Origin: Roseiarcus sp963764955
GTDB taxonomy: Bacteria > Pseudomonadota > Alphaproteobacteria > Rhizobiales > Beijerinckiaceae
Length of the DNA: 64,000 nt
Assembly: GCA_963764955.1 (NCBI GenBank)
Contig: CAVXVE010000030.1
Span: 36,574-100,573, forward strand
Direction: 5' to 3'
A program made the position numbers and the translations under genes. Position 1 is the first letter of the stretch. Every line of letters starts with the position of its first letter. The notes under the pieces are model-generated. The model was not told the origin of the DNA, made no database searches, and worked only from the letters and a program-made list of their open reading frames with translations. Below, one piece after another: positions 54,465 to 63,678 of this stretch.

Positions 54465-55037
54465 TCAGCTCGGGAGCAGAACCTTGTTGATCACCTGAAT
54501 GACCCCGTTCGACTGCATCACGTTCGGGATCGTCACTTCGGCCTTGTCGCCCTTGGCGTCGATGACCCAAAGATGGCCCGCGCCGCGCGCAAAGGTCAGC
54601 TCTTCGCCCTGCACGGTCTTCATCATCGCTTTGCCGCCGCCTTGCCTGATCTTGGCGTCGATGTCGGCTTCGGTGAGCCGCCCCGGCACGACATGGTAGG
54701 TCAGGACCGTGGTCAACATTTGTTTGTTTTCAGGCTTCAATAGGGTCTCAACCGTGCCCGCCGGCAGGCGGGCGAAAGCCTCGTTGGTCGGCGCGAAGAC
54801 GGTAAACGGTCCGGCGCCTTCGAGCGTATCGACGAGGCCGGCCGCCTTGACCGCGGCGACAAGCGTCGTGTGATCCTTCGAGTTGACCGCGTTTTCGATG
54901 ATATTCTTCGACGGATACATCGCCGCCCCGCCGACCATCTTGGTCATCTCGGCGAAGGCCGGCAGGGTGTAAGAGGGCGCGGCAAGGCCAATCCCGGCGG
55001 CGAGCGCCGCGGCGCAATACAAAATCTTGGCGTTCAT
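54465..55037 (-). CDS. Exported fasciclin-domain protein
   Basis: A 190-residue protein with a signal peptide (ILYCAAALAAGIGLAAPS) and one FAS1 domain. NAVNSKDHTTLVAAVKAAGLVDTLEGAGPFTVFAPTNEAFARLP is the H1 box, and VLTYHVVPGRL and GVIQVINKVLLP the H2/end. FAS1 proteins mediate adhesion or periplasmic interactions. This gene often sits beside an ECF sigma/anti-sigma pair, as here. ATG 55037 is chosen because it starts the signal peptide. Confidence 0.92.
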   Translation of the reverse strand: MNAKILYCAAALAAGIGLAAPSYTLPAFAEMTKMVGGAAMYPSKNIIENAVNSKDHTTLVAAVKAAGLVDTLEGAGPFTVFAPTNEAFARLPAGTVETLLKPENKQMLTTVLTYHVVPGRLTEADIDAKIRQGGGKAMMKTVQGEELTFARGAGHLWVIDAKGDKAEVTIPNVMQSNGVIQVINKVLLPS

Positions 55038-55242
55038 GTTGGTCTCCGTTGATCGTTCCAACCGATCGTTGTCTCGTCCGCCTTCAATTGGCGTGAAGGG
55101 TGTTACGGAGCGGCCCTCACCGGGTTTCACGCCCACGCCCAAAAAAGCGCCCAACAAAAATCACGATTGCGGCGCGAAACGCCGGGCCAAGTGGCGACGT
55201 ATTGAAGGCCGGGGCCTTAATCCCGCGTACTGGAGACCTGGA

Positions 55243-56088
55243 GTGACGGCACTTTCTTCCGCCCTGCCCGCGCGCGCCGCGCCGGAGGGCCGGCTCATCG
55301 TCAGACATTCCGCGCTGGTGCGCGTCTGCCATTGGGTCAACGCGATCTGCTTTGTCGTGCTCTTGATGAGCGGGATGCAGATCTTCAACGCGAGCCCGTT
55401 GCTGACCTGGGGGCAGACGACCAATTTCACCCGCCCCTTCTTCTCGCTCTCGGCCCGCCAGGACGACAATGGAGATGCGACTGCGGGCTTAACGACGATC
55501 TTCGGACACGCCTTCGACACCACCGGCGTGCTCGGCGCGTCCCGTGGGGATGATGGCGACCTGGAAGCCCGCGGTTTTCCATCCTGGGCGACGCTGCCCT
55601 CCTACCAGGACCTGGCGATGGGGCGGCGCTGGCATTTCTTCTTCGCCTGGATTCTGGTGCTCAATGGGCTTCTCTATTTCGCCAACCTCATCTTCAGCCG
55701 CCACATTCGCGATCTGTGGCCGAGCCTCACCGACTTAAGAGCGATCCCGCACGCAATCGTCGAGCACCTGCGGCTCCGGTTTCCCTCAGGCGACGAGGCG
55801 CTGCACTACAACGTGCTGCAGAAGCTCGCGTACTTAAGCGTCGTCATCGCCTTTCCGATCCTCATCCTGGCGGGACTGACCATGTCGCCGGCGGTCAACG
55901 CGGCCTTCCCCTGGCTCCTCACCCTGTTCCATGGGCGCCAGGCGGCGCGCGCCGTGCATTTCCTGCTCGCGGCCTACCTTGTTCTGTTCCTGATCGTGCA
56001 TCTGGTGATGGTCGTCCTCTCCGGCCCGATCAACAATATGCGCTCGATGATCACTGGCCGCTATCGGATCAAGGAGGCTCAGCAATGA
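55243..56088 (+). CDS. Cytochrome b561-type membrane subunit
   Basis: The 281-residue protein starts at GTG 55243, with GGAG seven bases upstream. It has four to five membrane helices with His residues typical of di-haem cytochrome b (VRHSALVRVCHWVNA, LVLNGLLYFANLIFSRH, LHYNVLQKLAY, AARAVHFLLAAYLVLFLIVHLVMV). It likely passes quinol electrons to or from the molybdopterin protein encoded next. The ATGA overlap shows an operon. Confidence 0.88.
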   Translation: MTALSSALPARAAPEGRLIVRHSALVRVCHWVNAICFVVLLMSGMQIFNASPLLTWGQTTNFTRPFFSLSARQDDNGDATAGLTTIFGHAFDTTGVLGASRGDDGDLEARGFPSWATLPSYQDLAMGRRWHFFFAWILVLNGLLYFANLIFSRHIRDLWPSLTDLRAIPHAIVEHLRLRFPSGDEALHYNVLQKLAYLSVVIAFPILILAGLTMSPAVNAAFPWLLTLFHGRQAARAVHFLLAAYLVLFLIVHLVMVVLSGPINNMRSMITGRYRIKEAQQ

Positions 56089-56894
56089 GCCGCGAGCGTC
56101 TCATCCTCCGCCCTGCGCGAGCGAGCCTCACCCGCCGCAAGCTTCTCATTGGCCTTGGAATCGGCGCCGCGGCTGCGCCTCTATCGGCCTGCAGCTTCGA
56201 CACCGGCTCGCCCACGGCGCTCAACATCCTGGAGAAAGCCGAGGCGCTGACCAAGGCCGCCCAGCGCGCCCTGCTCGGGCCCGAAACGGCGATGGCGCCG
56301 GAATTTCCGCCCGGCGCGATCTCGTCCTACTTCAAGCCGAACGGCTCCGTCGATCCCGAGGATCCGCAATATGTCGCGCTGCGCCAGGGCGGGTTTAAGG
56401 ACTGGAAGCTTGAGGTCGGGGGCTTGGTCGAGCGGCCGATGAAGCTCTCGCTCGCCGACTTGCGCGCCCTCCCCTCGCGCTCGCAGATCACCCGGCACGA
56501 TTGCGTCGAGGGCTGGAGCTGCATCGGCCAGTGGAAGGGCGCCCAATTGTCGGAAGTGCTCTCCGCCGCGGGCCTCAAGCCTCAGGCGCGCTATATCGCG
56601 TTCTTCTGCGCCGACACGCTCGAGGAAACGCTCGACAACACCGGCCGTTATTATGAGACGATCGGGCTCATCGACGCGTTTCACCCGCAGACCATCCTTG
56701 CCTACGAGATGAATTTCGCACCGCTCAAAGTCGAGCACGGCGCGCCGTTGAGACTGAGGGTCGAGCGCCAGCTCGGCTACAAGATGGCGAAGTACATCAT
56801 GCGCATCGAGGCGATCGACGATTTCGCCAAGATCTCGCGCGGCCGCGGCGGCTTCTGGGAGGACCGCGGCTATGAATGGTACGCGGGGATTTGA
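56085..56894 (+). CDS. Tat-exported sulfite-oxidase-like molybdopterin oxidoreductase
   Basis: A 269-residue protein with a Tat signal (LTRRKLLIGLGIGAAAAPLSAC) and the Oxidored_molyb domain. WKLEVGGLVERPMKLSLADLRALP leads to RHDCVEGWSCIGQWKGAQL, whose first Cys (about 145) ligands molybdenum, and GAPLRLRVERQLGYKMAKYI closes it. A Cys after the signal (LSAC) might also be lipidated. With the cytochrome b it forms a YedYZ-like periplasmic oxidoreductase. The substrate is unknown. Confidence 0.9.
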   Translation: MSRERLILRPARASLTRRKLLIGLGIGAAAAPLSACSFDTGSPTALNILEKAEALTKAAQRALLGPETAMAPEFPPGAISSYFKPNGSVDPEDPQYVALRQGGFKDWKLEVGGLVERPMKLSLADLRALPSRSQITRHDCVEGWSCIGQWKGAQLSEVLSAAGLKPQARYIAFFCADTLEETLDNTGRYYETIGLIDAFHPQTILAYEMNFAPLKVEHGAPLRLRVERQLGYKMAKYIMRIEAIDDFAKISRGRGGFWEDRGYEWYAGI

Positions 56895-56913
56895 GCCGTG
56901 CCCAAAGGCCAGC

Positions 56914-58128
56914 TTAGCGCGCGGCTCCGATCGTGTCCGCCATCACGGCGCCCCGCTCGCCAAGAGGCTTCTCGGAGCCCACTGTTGAATCCTTCGCGGT
57001 CTGATGCTCGATCTCGGCATTAAGCTCGCCGCCAAGCAGGATGACGATGGCGGAGATCCACATCCACATCATCATGCCGACGGCCGCCCCGAGCGACCCG
57101 TAGGTCGCGTTGTATGCGCCGAAATGGGCGATGTACCAGGAGAAGAGAACCGAGGTGATCAGCCATCCGATGGCTGCGGCGGCGCTCCCGACCGAAAGCC
57201 ATTGCCAGCGCGCTTCGGTGCGGCTCGGCCCATAGCGATAGATCGCGGCCAAGGCGACCGTCGCCAGGACCAGCAATAACGGCCAGCGCAGAACCGCGAT
57301 TGCCAGACTCAAGAGAGACGAAAGACCGACGGCGGAAAAGACCACGGGAGCGACGACCACCGCAGCGAGCGCGATCATCAGAGAAAGGATCGCGATGAGG
57401 GTAAACAGGAGGGAGAGAAGGTTCAGTTTCACGAAGCTGCGTTTTTCCTTCTCGTCATAGACGACGTTGAGCGCGTCGATGATCGCCTTCATTCCGGCGT
57501 TGGCGCTCCAGAGCGCGATCACAAGTCCGGTTATGAAGCCGAGACTCAGTTTTGCGTCGCCTTTCGCCGTGAGCCGCACAATCTGTTCGTGAAGCAGGTC
57601 GACCGCGCCGGCGGGAAAGATGCCTGCGGCCAGCGAAAGATGGGAATCAATCGTCGAAGCGTCGGCGATCAATCCATAGAGCGAGACGAACGCCGCAATT
57701 GCCGGAAAGATCGCCAACAGCGAGAAGAAGACGACGCCGGCCGCCACAGCGAGCAACCGGTTGTCGATCACGCTCGCATAGACGCGCCAAAAGATGTCCT
57801 TCCACCCTGCCCAGGGAATTTCCCACGGCGCCACGGCGTGGCGTCCCCTGCCCTCCTCTTTCGCTCGGCGCATTTGAGCCGAAATCGGCTGATCGTTCTC
57901 GAGTTGCTCCCTTGGCCTTTTGTCGGGATCGGCCAATGTCGGCGGAAGAGAGTCGCCGCGGATTTCGCTGGTCTGGTCAGGCGCGGGATAGATTAGCCGG
58001 CGCGGTTTGCGGACCGCCTCGTGGCTCGGCCTAGCGCGCGTTCGCTCGATCACCTCGCGGCGCGCCGCGGCAATCGCGGTCAGGCCTCCATAGACCAAAA
58101 GCGGCCATATCCTCCGGTGCTCCGCCAT
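56914..58128 (-). CDS. YihY/BrkB-family membrane protein
   Basis: The 404-residue protein has a long basic cytoplasmic N-terminus (about 115 residues) and six hydrophobic segments. ASVIDNRLLAVAAGVVFFSLLAIFPAIAAFVSLYG and ALWSANAGMKAIIDALNVVYDEKEKRSFV are characteristic of YihY/BrkB proteins, long called ribonuclease BN in error. SWYIAHFGAYNATYGSLGAAVGMMMWMWIS is the C-terminal signature. Role unknown, possibly transport. ATG 58128 has GGAAGA upstream. Confidence 0.9.
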   Translation of the reverse strand: MAEHRRIWPLLVYGGLTAIAAARREVIERTRARPSHEAVRKPRRLIYPAPDQTSEIRGDSLPPTLADPDKRPREQLENDQPISAQMRRAKEEGRGRHAVAPWEIPWAGWKDIFWRVYASVIDNRLLAVAAGVVFFSLLAIFPAIAAFVSLYGLIADASTIDSHLSLAAGIFPAGAVDLLHEQIVRLTAKGDAKLSLGFITGLVIALWSANAGMKAIIDALNVVYDEKEKRSFVKLNLLSLLFTLIAILSLMIALAAVVVAPVVFSAVGLSSLLSLAIAVLRWPLLLVLATVALAAIYRYGPSRTEARWQWLSVGSAAAAIGWLITSVLFSWYIAHFGAYNATYGSLGAAVGMMMWMWISAIVILLGGELNAEIEHQTAKDSTVGSEKPLGERGAVMADTIGAAR

Positions 58129-58265
58129 TGTCTTCTTCCGCGCGCCCTGAATGAGGGCCGGCATCGGCGCGCAACAAACCCGCCGCTACGGATAAATCGT
58201 GGAAGAACGCGCGTTGTTCCCGCCAAACGCGGCGACGGATCCTCTGAATCCTTTCACATCGATCC

Positions 58266-58321
58266 GAGCGGATTTGGGCGGGTCTTTGTGCTACGCTTCG
58301 TAGCGGCGGAGGTTCGCCATG
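58266..58321 (+). repeat. Duplicated promoter-start segment, copy 1
   Basis: From GAGCGGATTTGGGCGGG through the start codon this segment is identical, apart from one base, to 61833-61888. The offset is 3567 bases. The similarity continues into both cyclase genes, which marks a segmental duplication. Confidence 0.85.
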
Positions 58322-60106
58322 GGCGAGACCCGGAAAATCGCGGCGATTCTGTGCTCGGATGTGGTTGGCTACTCGCAGGCTGGCCGCAGCGGACGAGGAT
58401 CGCACCTTGTCGCGGCTGCGGGGCGCTGCGCAGCGATCTGATCGACCCCGCCATCGCCGCGCATCAACGGCCGCGTGGTCAAGCGCACCGGCGATGGCTC
58501 GATCGTCGAATTCCGCAGCGTCGTCGACGCCGTGCGCTGCGCCATCGAAGTCCAGAACGCCATGGTCGAGCGTAACGCCGGCGTGCCCGAGGATCGGCGC
58601 ATCCTCTTTCGCATCGGCATTCACCTCGGCGACGTCGTCGAGGAGAGCGACGGCGATCTCATGGGCGACGGCGTCAATATCGCCGCGCGCCTCGAAGGCC
58701 GTTGCGAACCCGGCGCGATCTGTCTCTCCGAGGACGCCTATCGGCAGGTGAAGGGGCGGCTCGATCTCGCCGTCACAGATCTCGGCCCGACCCAGCTCAA
58801 GAACATCGCCGAGCCGATCCGGGTCTATTCGCTCGAAGTCGGCCAGCCCGCCCAAGCAAAGCCCGCGCCGGCCGTGGCGGCCGAAAAATCCGCCCCGCCG
58901 CGCCTCTCGATCGTCGTTTTGCCGTTCGCCAATATCGGCGGCGATCCGGAGCCAGGAGCATTTCGTCGACGGGGTCACGGAGAGCCTCACGACCGACCTC
59001 TCACGGATACGCGGCGCGGTCGTGATCGCTCGCAATACGGCGTTCACATACAAAGGCAAGCCGCTTGACGTGAAGGCGATCGGGCGCGAGTTGAACGTCC
59101 GCTATGTGCTCGAGGGCAGCGTCCAGCGCGGCGGAAACCGCATGCGCGTCAATGTGCAGCTTATCGACGCCGAAACCGGCAATCATCTCTGGGCCGAGCG
59201 GTTCGACAAGCCCCTCGCCGATCTCTTCGACATGCAGGACGAAATCGTTGCGCGCCTGGCAGGAGCATTGAATACGCAGCTCGTCGCCGCCGAGGCGCGC
59301 CGCGCCCAACGGGCCCCGACCCCCGAACTCGATGGACCTCTATTTTCAAGGAATGGCTTGGCTCAATAAGGGCCCGACCCCCGACAATGTTGCGCAAGCG
59401 CGCAGCTTTTTCGATCGCGCCCTCGCCGCCGATCCCGACAATGTCGACGCGCTCATTGGATCGGCGCGCGCCGACGTGCGCGAGGGCGCAAATTTCTTTG
59501 TGCCCGATCCCGATGGCGGCATTCGCGGCGGCCGAAGCAAAATTGACCAAAGCCTTGTCGTCGGTTCCAGACCACGCGCGCGGCCATAGGCTGTTGGGGT
59601 ATGTCGAGATATTCACCAAGCGCGCTGCGGACGGCATCGCCCAATGTGAACATGCGTTGGCGCTGGATCGAAATCTTGCCAGCGCTCATGCGTTCATCGG
59701 ACTTGGTAAGATTTTCATCGGTCGTCCCGAAGAAACAGAGGCTCACGTCAGCGAGGCCCTGCGCCTCAGTCCGCGCGATACTAATGCCCATACCTGGAAG
59801 GGTTTCGCGGGCATTGCGAAGAACCAGCTCGGCTCCTGGGACCAAGCGGTCGTGTGGTTTCGACGGGCGATCGAGGCCAACCGAAATTATCCGCATCCAT
59901 ATTTTGTGTTGGGCGTGGCCCTGGCGCAGCTTGGTCGCCTTGACGAGGCACATTCCGCAGTAAAGGCCGGTCTCGCGCTCAACCCGAAGTTCGCCATCTC
60001 CCGCGGCCGCGCCCTCTGGGCGGCGATGAGCGACGACCCGACGTATTTGGCGCAGCTCGAGCCCACTTTCGAAGGCCTGCGCAAGGCCGGAGCGCCCGAA
60101 GAATGA
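58319..60106 (+). pseudogene. Adenylate/guanylate cyclase-TPR protein (copy 1), many frameshifts
   Basis: ATG 58319 (GGAGG upstream) opens MGETRKIAAIL and SDVVGYS, the class III cyclase start. Single-base insertions near 58374, 58426 and 58470 scramble residues 20-52. The frame then gives RTGDGSIVEF and NIAARLEG. Further shifts lie near 58952, 59325 (into MDLYFQGMAWLNKG) and 59513. The end codes TPR-like repeats (YVEIFTKRAADGIAQCEHALALDRN) and stops at 60106. Its normal form would be a soluble cAMP/cGMP-producing enzyme with a TetR-free C-terminal TPR module. As written it cannot make one protein. Confidence 0.82.
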
Positions 60107-60181
60107 CCGCCACCTCGCCGCGATCCTCGCCGCAGGGCGCCGGGAAGTGGCGGGAAGCGCGCCTTTCGCGCCACGCCGCTC

Positions 60182-60644
60182 TCAGAAACCTTCCTTTTTG
60201 AGAGAGTCGCGCTCGGTGTCGAGAATGCTGAGCACGGGGCATACTGGACTAATGTTGGCCGCGCATCGCCCAACCGTTTCGGACAGCACTGCCTCGAGCC
60301 TGGCGGAGATCTGTAAGTTTCGCGCGGACGTTGGCAAGATGCCGGCTCGCAATCTCCCGCACCTCCGCGCATGAGGCGCGGCCTGACCCGTCCAAATCCA
60401 ACAGGGCGCGGATTTCGTCGAGGTTGAAACCCAGATCCCTTGCGCGCCGGATGAACCCGAGCGTTCGCCGGTGGCTCTGCCCATAAACGCGCCGGCCTTC
60501 TGCGGTGCGCGGCGGAGCGGCGAGCATTTTGACCCGCTCATAGTAGCGGATGGTTTCGATATGAACGCCCGTCTGCTGCGACAGTACGCCAATGGAAAGC
60601 GACGCTTCTCGCTTATTTGTGATCGGCTGCAGCGCAAAATCTCC
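60182..60644 (-). pseudogene. merR: MerR mercury-responsive regulator, frameshifted
   Basis: The minus strand codes SIGVLSQQTGVHIETIRYYERVKMLAAPPRTAEGRRVYGQ (MerR helix-turn-helix and wing), then RDLGFNLDEIRALL and the Hg-binding Cys in RASCAEVREIASRH. After LTDLRQ the frame changes; an extra C near 60302 explains it. The other two Hg ligands follow (VGRCAANISPVCPV), then the stop at 60182. No normal start codon lies in the frame at the 5' end, so another lesion may sit near 60610-60640. MerR would bind the dyad at 60650. Confidence 0.75.
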
Positions 60645-60649
60645 TTGCT

Positions 60650-60666
60650 CCTGTAGTCGCTACAGG
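60650..60666. promoter_or_regulatory. MerR-type operator dyad
   Basis: CCTGTAG, TCG and CTACAGG form a perfect dyad between the divergent merR and merT genes. It occupies the spacer of a putative promoter with TTGCTC as -35, the layout MerR regulators need to twist the DNA. Confidence 0.7.
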
Positions 60667-60705
60667 ATGCAGGAAATCCAGGCGGCAAGCAATGGGCGCG
60701 CATAC

Positions 60706-61106
60706 ATGGGCGAAACGAGACACCTCACTGCCCCGGCGACAATGATCGACGCGGAGGCGGGGCGCGCGCAGAAACTTGTCGCGGCAGCGGGGTTCTGGCG
60801 GCCATCGCCGCGTCCTCGTGCTGCATCGTGCCGCTTCTGCTGTTCAGCCTTGGTGTCAGCGGCGCTTGGATCGGTAATTTGACTCGGCTCGCGCCGCATC
60901 AGCCGTTTTTCGTCGCTGTGACGCTTGCCTGTCTCGGCTATGGCTACTGGCTGGTGTGGCGCGCGCGCCGTGGGGCGTGCGCTGAAGATAAGGCCTGCTC
61001 CCGGACACTACCCAACAAAGTCATCACCATCGCGCTCGTCGCCGCGACGCTCCTGGTGGCGGCAGCTGTTGCTTTCGACTTCCTAGCCCCACTGATCCTC
61101 GCGTAA
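60706..61106 (+). pseudogene. merT: MerT mercuric transport protein, one-base deletion
   Basis: ATG 60706 (or 60748) opens ATMIDAEAGRAQKLVAAAG, then the frame is lost; frame two gives PLLLFSLGVSGAWIGNLTRLAP, FFVAVTLACLGYGYWLVWRARRGACAEDKACSRTLP and a last membrane helix. Adding one G to the GGGG run near 60793 restores GVLAAIAASSCCIVPLLL with the vicinal Cys pair that binds Hg(II). The second Cys pair (GACAEDKAC) is intact. MerT carries mercuric ion into the cytoplasm. Confidence 0.85.
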
Positions 61107-61123
61107 CGACCGGAGACGATCCC

Positions 61124-61405
61124 ATGACAAAGCTGCTGTTCGGCGCCGCTTCGGCGTTTCTTCTGTTCAACACAGCGTCCTTCGCCGCCGAAAAGACGGT
61201 GACGCTTGCGGTTGAAGACATGACCTGCTCGGCCTGCCCGCACATTGTGAAGGGGAGTCTCGCCGCGGTTCCCGGCGTCAGCGAAGTGCTGATCTCTTTC
61301 AAGGACAAGACCGCGACGGTCACTTATGACGATGCCAAGGCGGCGATCGCCCAGCTCGTTCGCGCCACAACGGACGCGGGATACCCCTCCGCGCCGAAGA
61401 GCTGA
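61124..61405 (+). CDS. merP: MerP periplasmic mercury-binding protein
   Basis: A complete 93-residue MerP with a signal peptide (LLFGAASAFLLFNTASFA). A heavy-metal-associated domain has MTCSAC (Cys35 and Cys38) and VPGVSEVLISFKDKTATVTYDD. It captures Hg(II) in the periplasm and hands it to MerT. It follows merT by 17 bases. No merA (reductase) is in the window, so detoxification would depend on a gene elsewhere. Confidence 0.93.
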   Translation: MTKLLFGAASAFLLFNTASFAAEKTVTLAVEDMTCSACPHIVKGSLAAVPGVSEVLISFKDKTATVTYDDAKAAIAQLVRATTDAGYPSAPKS

Positions 61406-61414
61406 AGACGCTTT

Positions 61415-61605
61415 ATGTTCGCGTTGAAACCGGTCTCGACGCTTACCTGTCCTGTCTGCGGCCACCAAGCATCCGAAACGATGCGTACCCGACCTCCTGC
61501 CAATATTTCTACGAATGTACCGGATGCAAAGCCCTGTTGAAGCCGAAGGCGGGCGATTGCTGCGTGTTCTGCTCTTACGGGGACATGCCATGCCCATCGA
61601 TTTAA
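61415..61605 (+). pseudogene. GDCCVxC-domain protein, frameshifted
   Basis: ATG 61415 opens MFALKPVSTLTCPVCGHQASETM. The frame then changes and continues SCQYFYECTGCKALLKPKAGDCCVFCSYGDMPCPSI to TAA 61603-61605. Two extra C residues near 61490-61497 would account for it. GDCCVxC proteins are small Cys-rich companions of mer genes. Too short and broken to be called by size cut-offs. Confidence 0.72.
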
Positions 61606-61665
61606 GAAGCGCGCGCGACCGGTTTGCTGGCGTCGTGCTGCTCATAGAGGCCGCGTGCATCGCCG

Positions 61666-61764
61666 TTAGCGCCCGGTATCCGGATCGCCCGTCACCAGCA
61701 TGACGATGTTAGGCCGCTTGTCCTGAGCGCTCGCCGCGGCAATCGGCAGAACCGAAATCGCCAC
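61666..61764 (-). pseudogene. Arylsulfatase N-terminal fragment
   Basis: A GTG at 61764 opens VAISVLPIAAASAQDKRPNI, followed by VMLVTGDPDTGR and a stop. This matches the signal peptide and first strand of arylsulfatases (AQDKRPNIVMLMTDD). The metal-binding Asp pair is already altered. The rest of the gene is gone. Confidence 0.55.
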
Positions 61765-61832
61765 CCCGCGTAGTGACGCCGCCAATGCGGCCGAGGCTCC
61801 CTCCGGATCTGAATCTTCTCTACACCGTCCAC

Positions 61833-61888
61833 GAGCGGATTTGGGCGGGTCTTTGTGCTACGCTTCGCAGCGGCGGAGGTTCGCCATG
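61833..61888 (+). repeat. Duplicated promoter-start segment, copy 2
   Basis: Matches 58266-58321 with a single substitution and the same spacing to the start codon, so both cyclase genes share promoter and ribosome site. Confidence 0.85.
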
Positions 61889-63678
61889 GGCGAGACTCGG
61901 AAAATTGCGGCAATTCTGGTCTCGGATGTGGTCGGCTATAGCCGGCTCGCCGGCGCGGACGAAGATCGAACTCTGGCGCGACTGCGCGCGCTGCGCAGCG
62001 ATCTGATCGATCCGACGATCTCCGTGCACCATGGCCGCATCGTCAAGCGCACCGGCGACGGCAGCGTCATCGAGTTTCGCAGCGTCGTCGACGCGGTGCG
62101 CTGCGCGCTCGAAGTGCAGCACGCCATGGTCGAGCGCAATGCGGGCGTCGCACTCGACAAACGCATCGAATTTCGCATCGGCATTCATTTGGGCGACGTC
62201 GTCGAGGAGAGCGACGGCGATCTGATGGGCGATGGCGTCAATATCGCCGCGCGACTGGAGGGCGTCGCCAAGCCGGGCGCGATCTGCCTCTCCGAGGACG
62301 CCTACCGGCAGGTGAAGGGGCGGCTCGATCTCGCGGTTCGCGATCTCGGCCGAGACGCAACTGAAGAACATCGCCGAGCCGATCCGGGTCTATTCGCTGG
62401 CAAGTTGGCGTGCCCGCCGCAGGCCGAAGCCAGCGTCGGCCTCGGCGCCGGAAAAATCCGCCCGCCGCGTCTCTCGATTGTCGTCTTGCCGTTCGCCAAT
62501 ATCGGCGGCGACTCCGAGCAGGATCATTTCGTCGACGGGGTCACCGAGAGCCTCACGACCGACCTTTCAAGAATACGAGGCGCCGTCGTCATCGGCCGCA
62601 ACACCGCGTTCACCTACAAGGGCAAGGCCGTCGATCTGAAGCAGATCGGCCGCGAATTGAACGTCCGCTATGTCCTCGAAGGCAGCGTCCAGCGCGGCGG
62701 CGACCGCATGCGCGTCAACGTCCAGCTCATCGACGCCGAAACCGGCAATCATCTCTGGGCCGAGCGGTTCGATAAGCCGCTCGCCGATCTCTTCGACATG
62801 CAGGACGAAGTCGTCGCGCGGCTGGCAGGCGCGCTGGATGCCCAACTCGTCGCGGCCGAGGCGCGCCACGCGGAACAGGCGCCCAACCCCGGACTTGATG
62901 GACCACTATTTTCAAGGTTTGGCTTGGCTCAATAAGGGTATGAGCTCCGACATTGTGGCGCAAGCGCGCGGCTTTTTCGATCGCGCGCTCGCCGCCGATC
63001 CCGGCAATGTCGATGCGCTCGTCGGATCGGCGCTCGCGGACCTGGTCGAAAGCGCATTGTCCTTTGTGACCGATCCGACGGCGCTCTTCGCGGCGGCCGA
63101 AGCGAAGTTGACCAAGGCCGTGTCGTCAGTGCCGGACCATGCACGCGGCCATATGTTGTTGGGGTATGTCGAGATACAGACCAAGCGCGCCGCGCAGGGC
63201 ATCGCCGAATGTCAACACGCATTGGCGCTGGATCGAAATCTCGCCCAAGCCCATTCCTTTATCGGATTTGGTAAGATTTTCATCGGTCGCGCCGAAGAAA
63301 CCGAGGCGCACGTTGCCGAGGCCCTGCGGCTCAGTCCACGCGATACGATGGCTTACCGCTGGATGACTCACGCCGGCATAGCGAAGAGCCACCTCGGCCG
63401 TTGGGAGCAAGCGGTCGCGTGGTTTCGACGGTCGATCGAGGCCAACCGAAATTTTCCGCCACCCACACTTCGTAGTCGGGCGCCGCCCTGGCGCAGCTCG
63501 GTCGGCTTCACGAGGCGCATTCCGCCGTCGAAACTGGCCTTGCGCTCGACCCGGGCTTCGCCGTCTCGCGCTTTCGCGCCAACGTGGACGGCCGAGGAGC
63601 GACGATCCAAGGTTCCTGGCCAGGGACCTCGAGCCCATTTTCGAAGGTATCCGCAAGGCGGGGGTGCCCGAGGAATGA
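61886..63678 (+). pseudogene. Adenylate/guanylate cyclase-TPR protein (copy 2), frameshifted
   Basis: ATG 61886 opens an intact class III cyclase domain: KIAAILVSDVVGYSRLAGADEDRTL, RTGDGSVIEF, FRIGIHLGDVV, DGVNIAARLEG. Three one-base insertions (near 62350, 62402, 62417) scramble about 20 residues and then restore the frame. SIVVLPFANIGGD and an adenylyl-cyclase-associated domain to HLWAERFDKPLADLF follow. The frame stops at 62935, but a TPR-like frame opens at ATG 62898 (MDHYFQGLAWLNKG) and runs on. Native reading would end at TGA 63676-63678 (FEGIRKAGVPEE). Extra indels lie near 63457-63470 and 63600. Confidence 0.8.
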
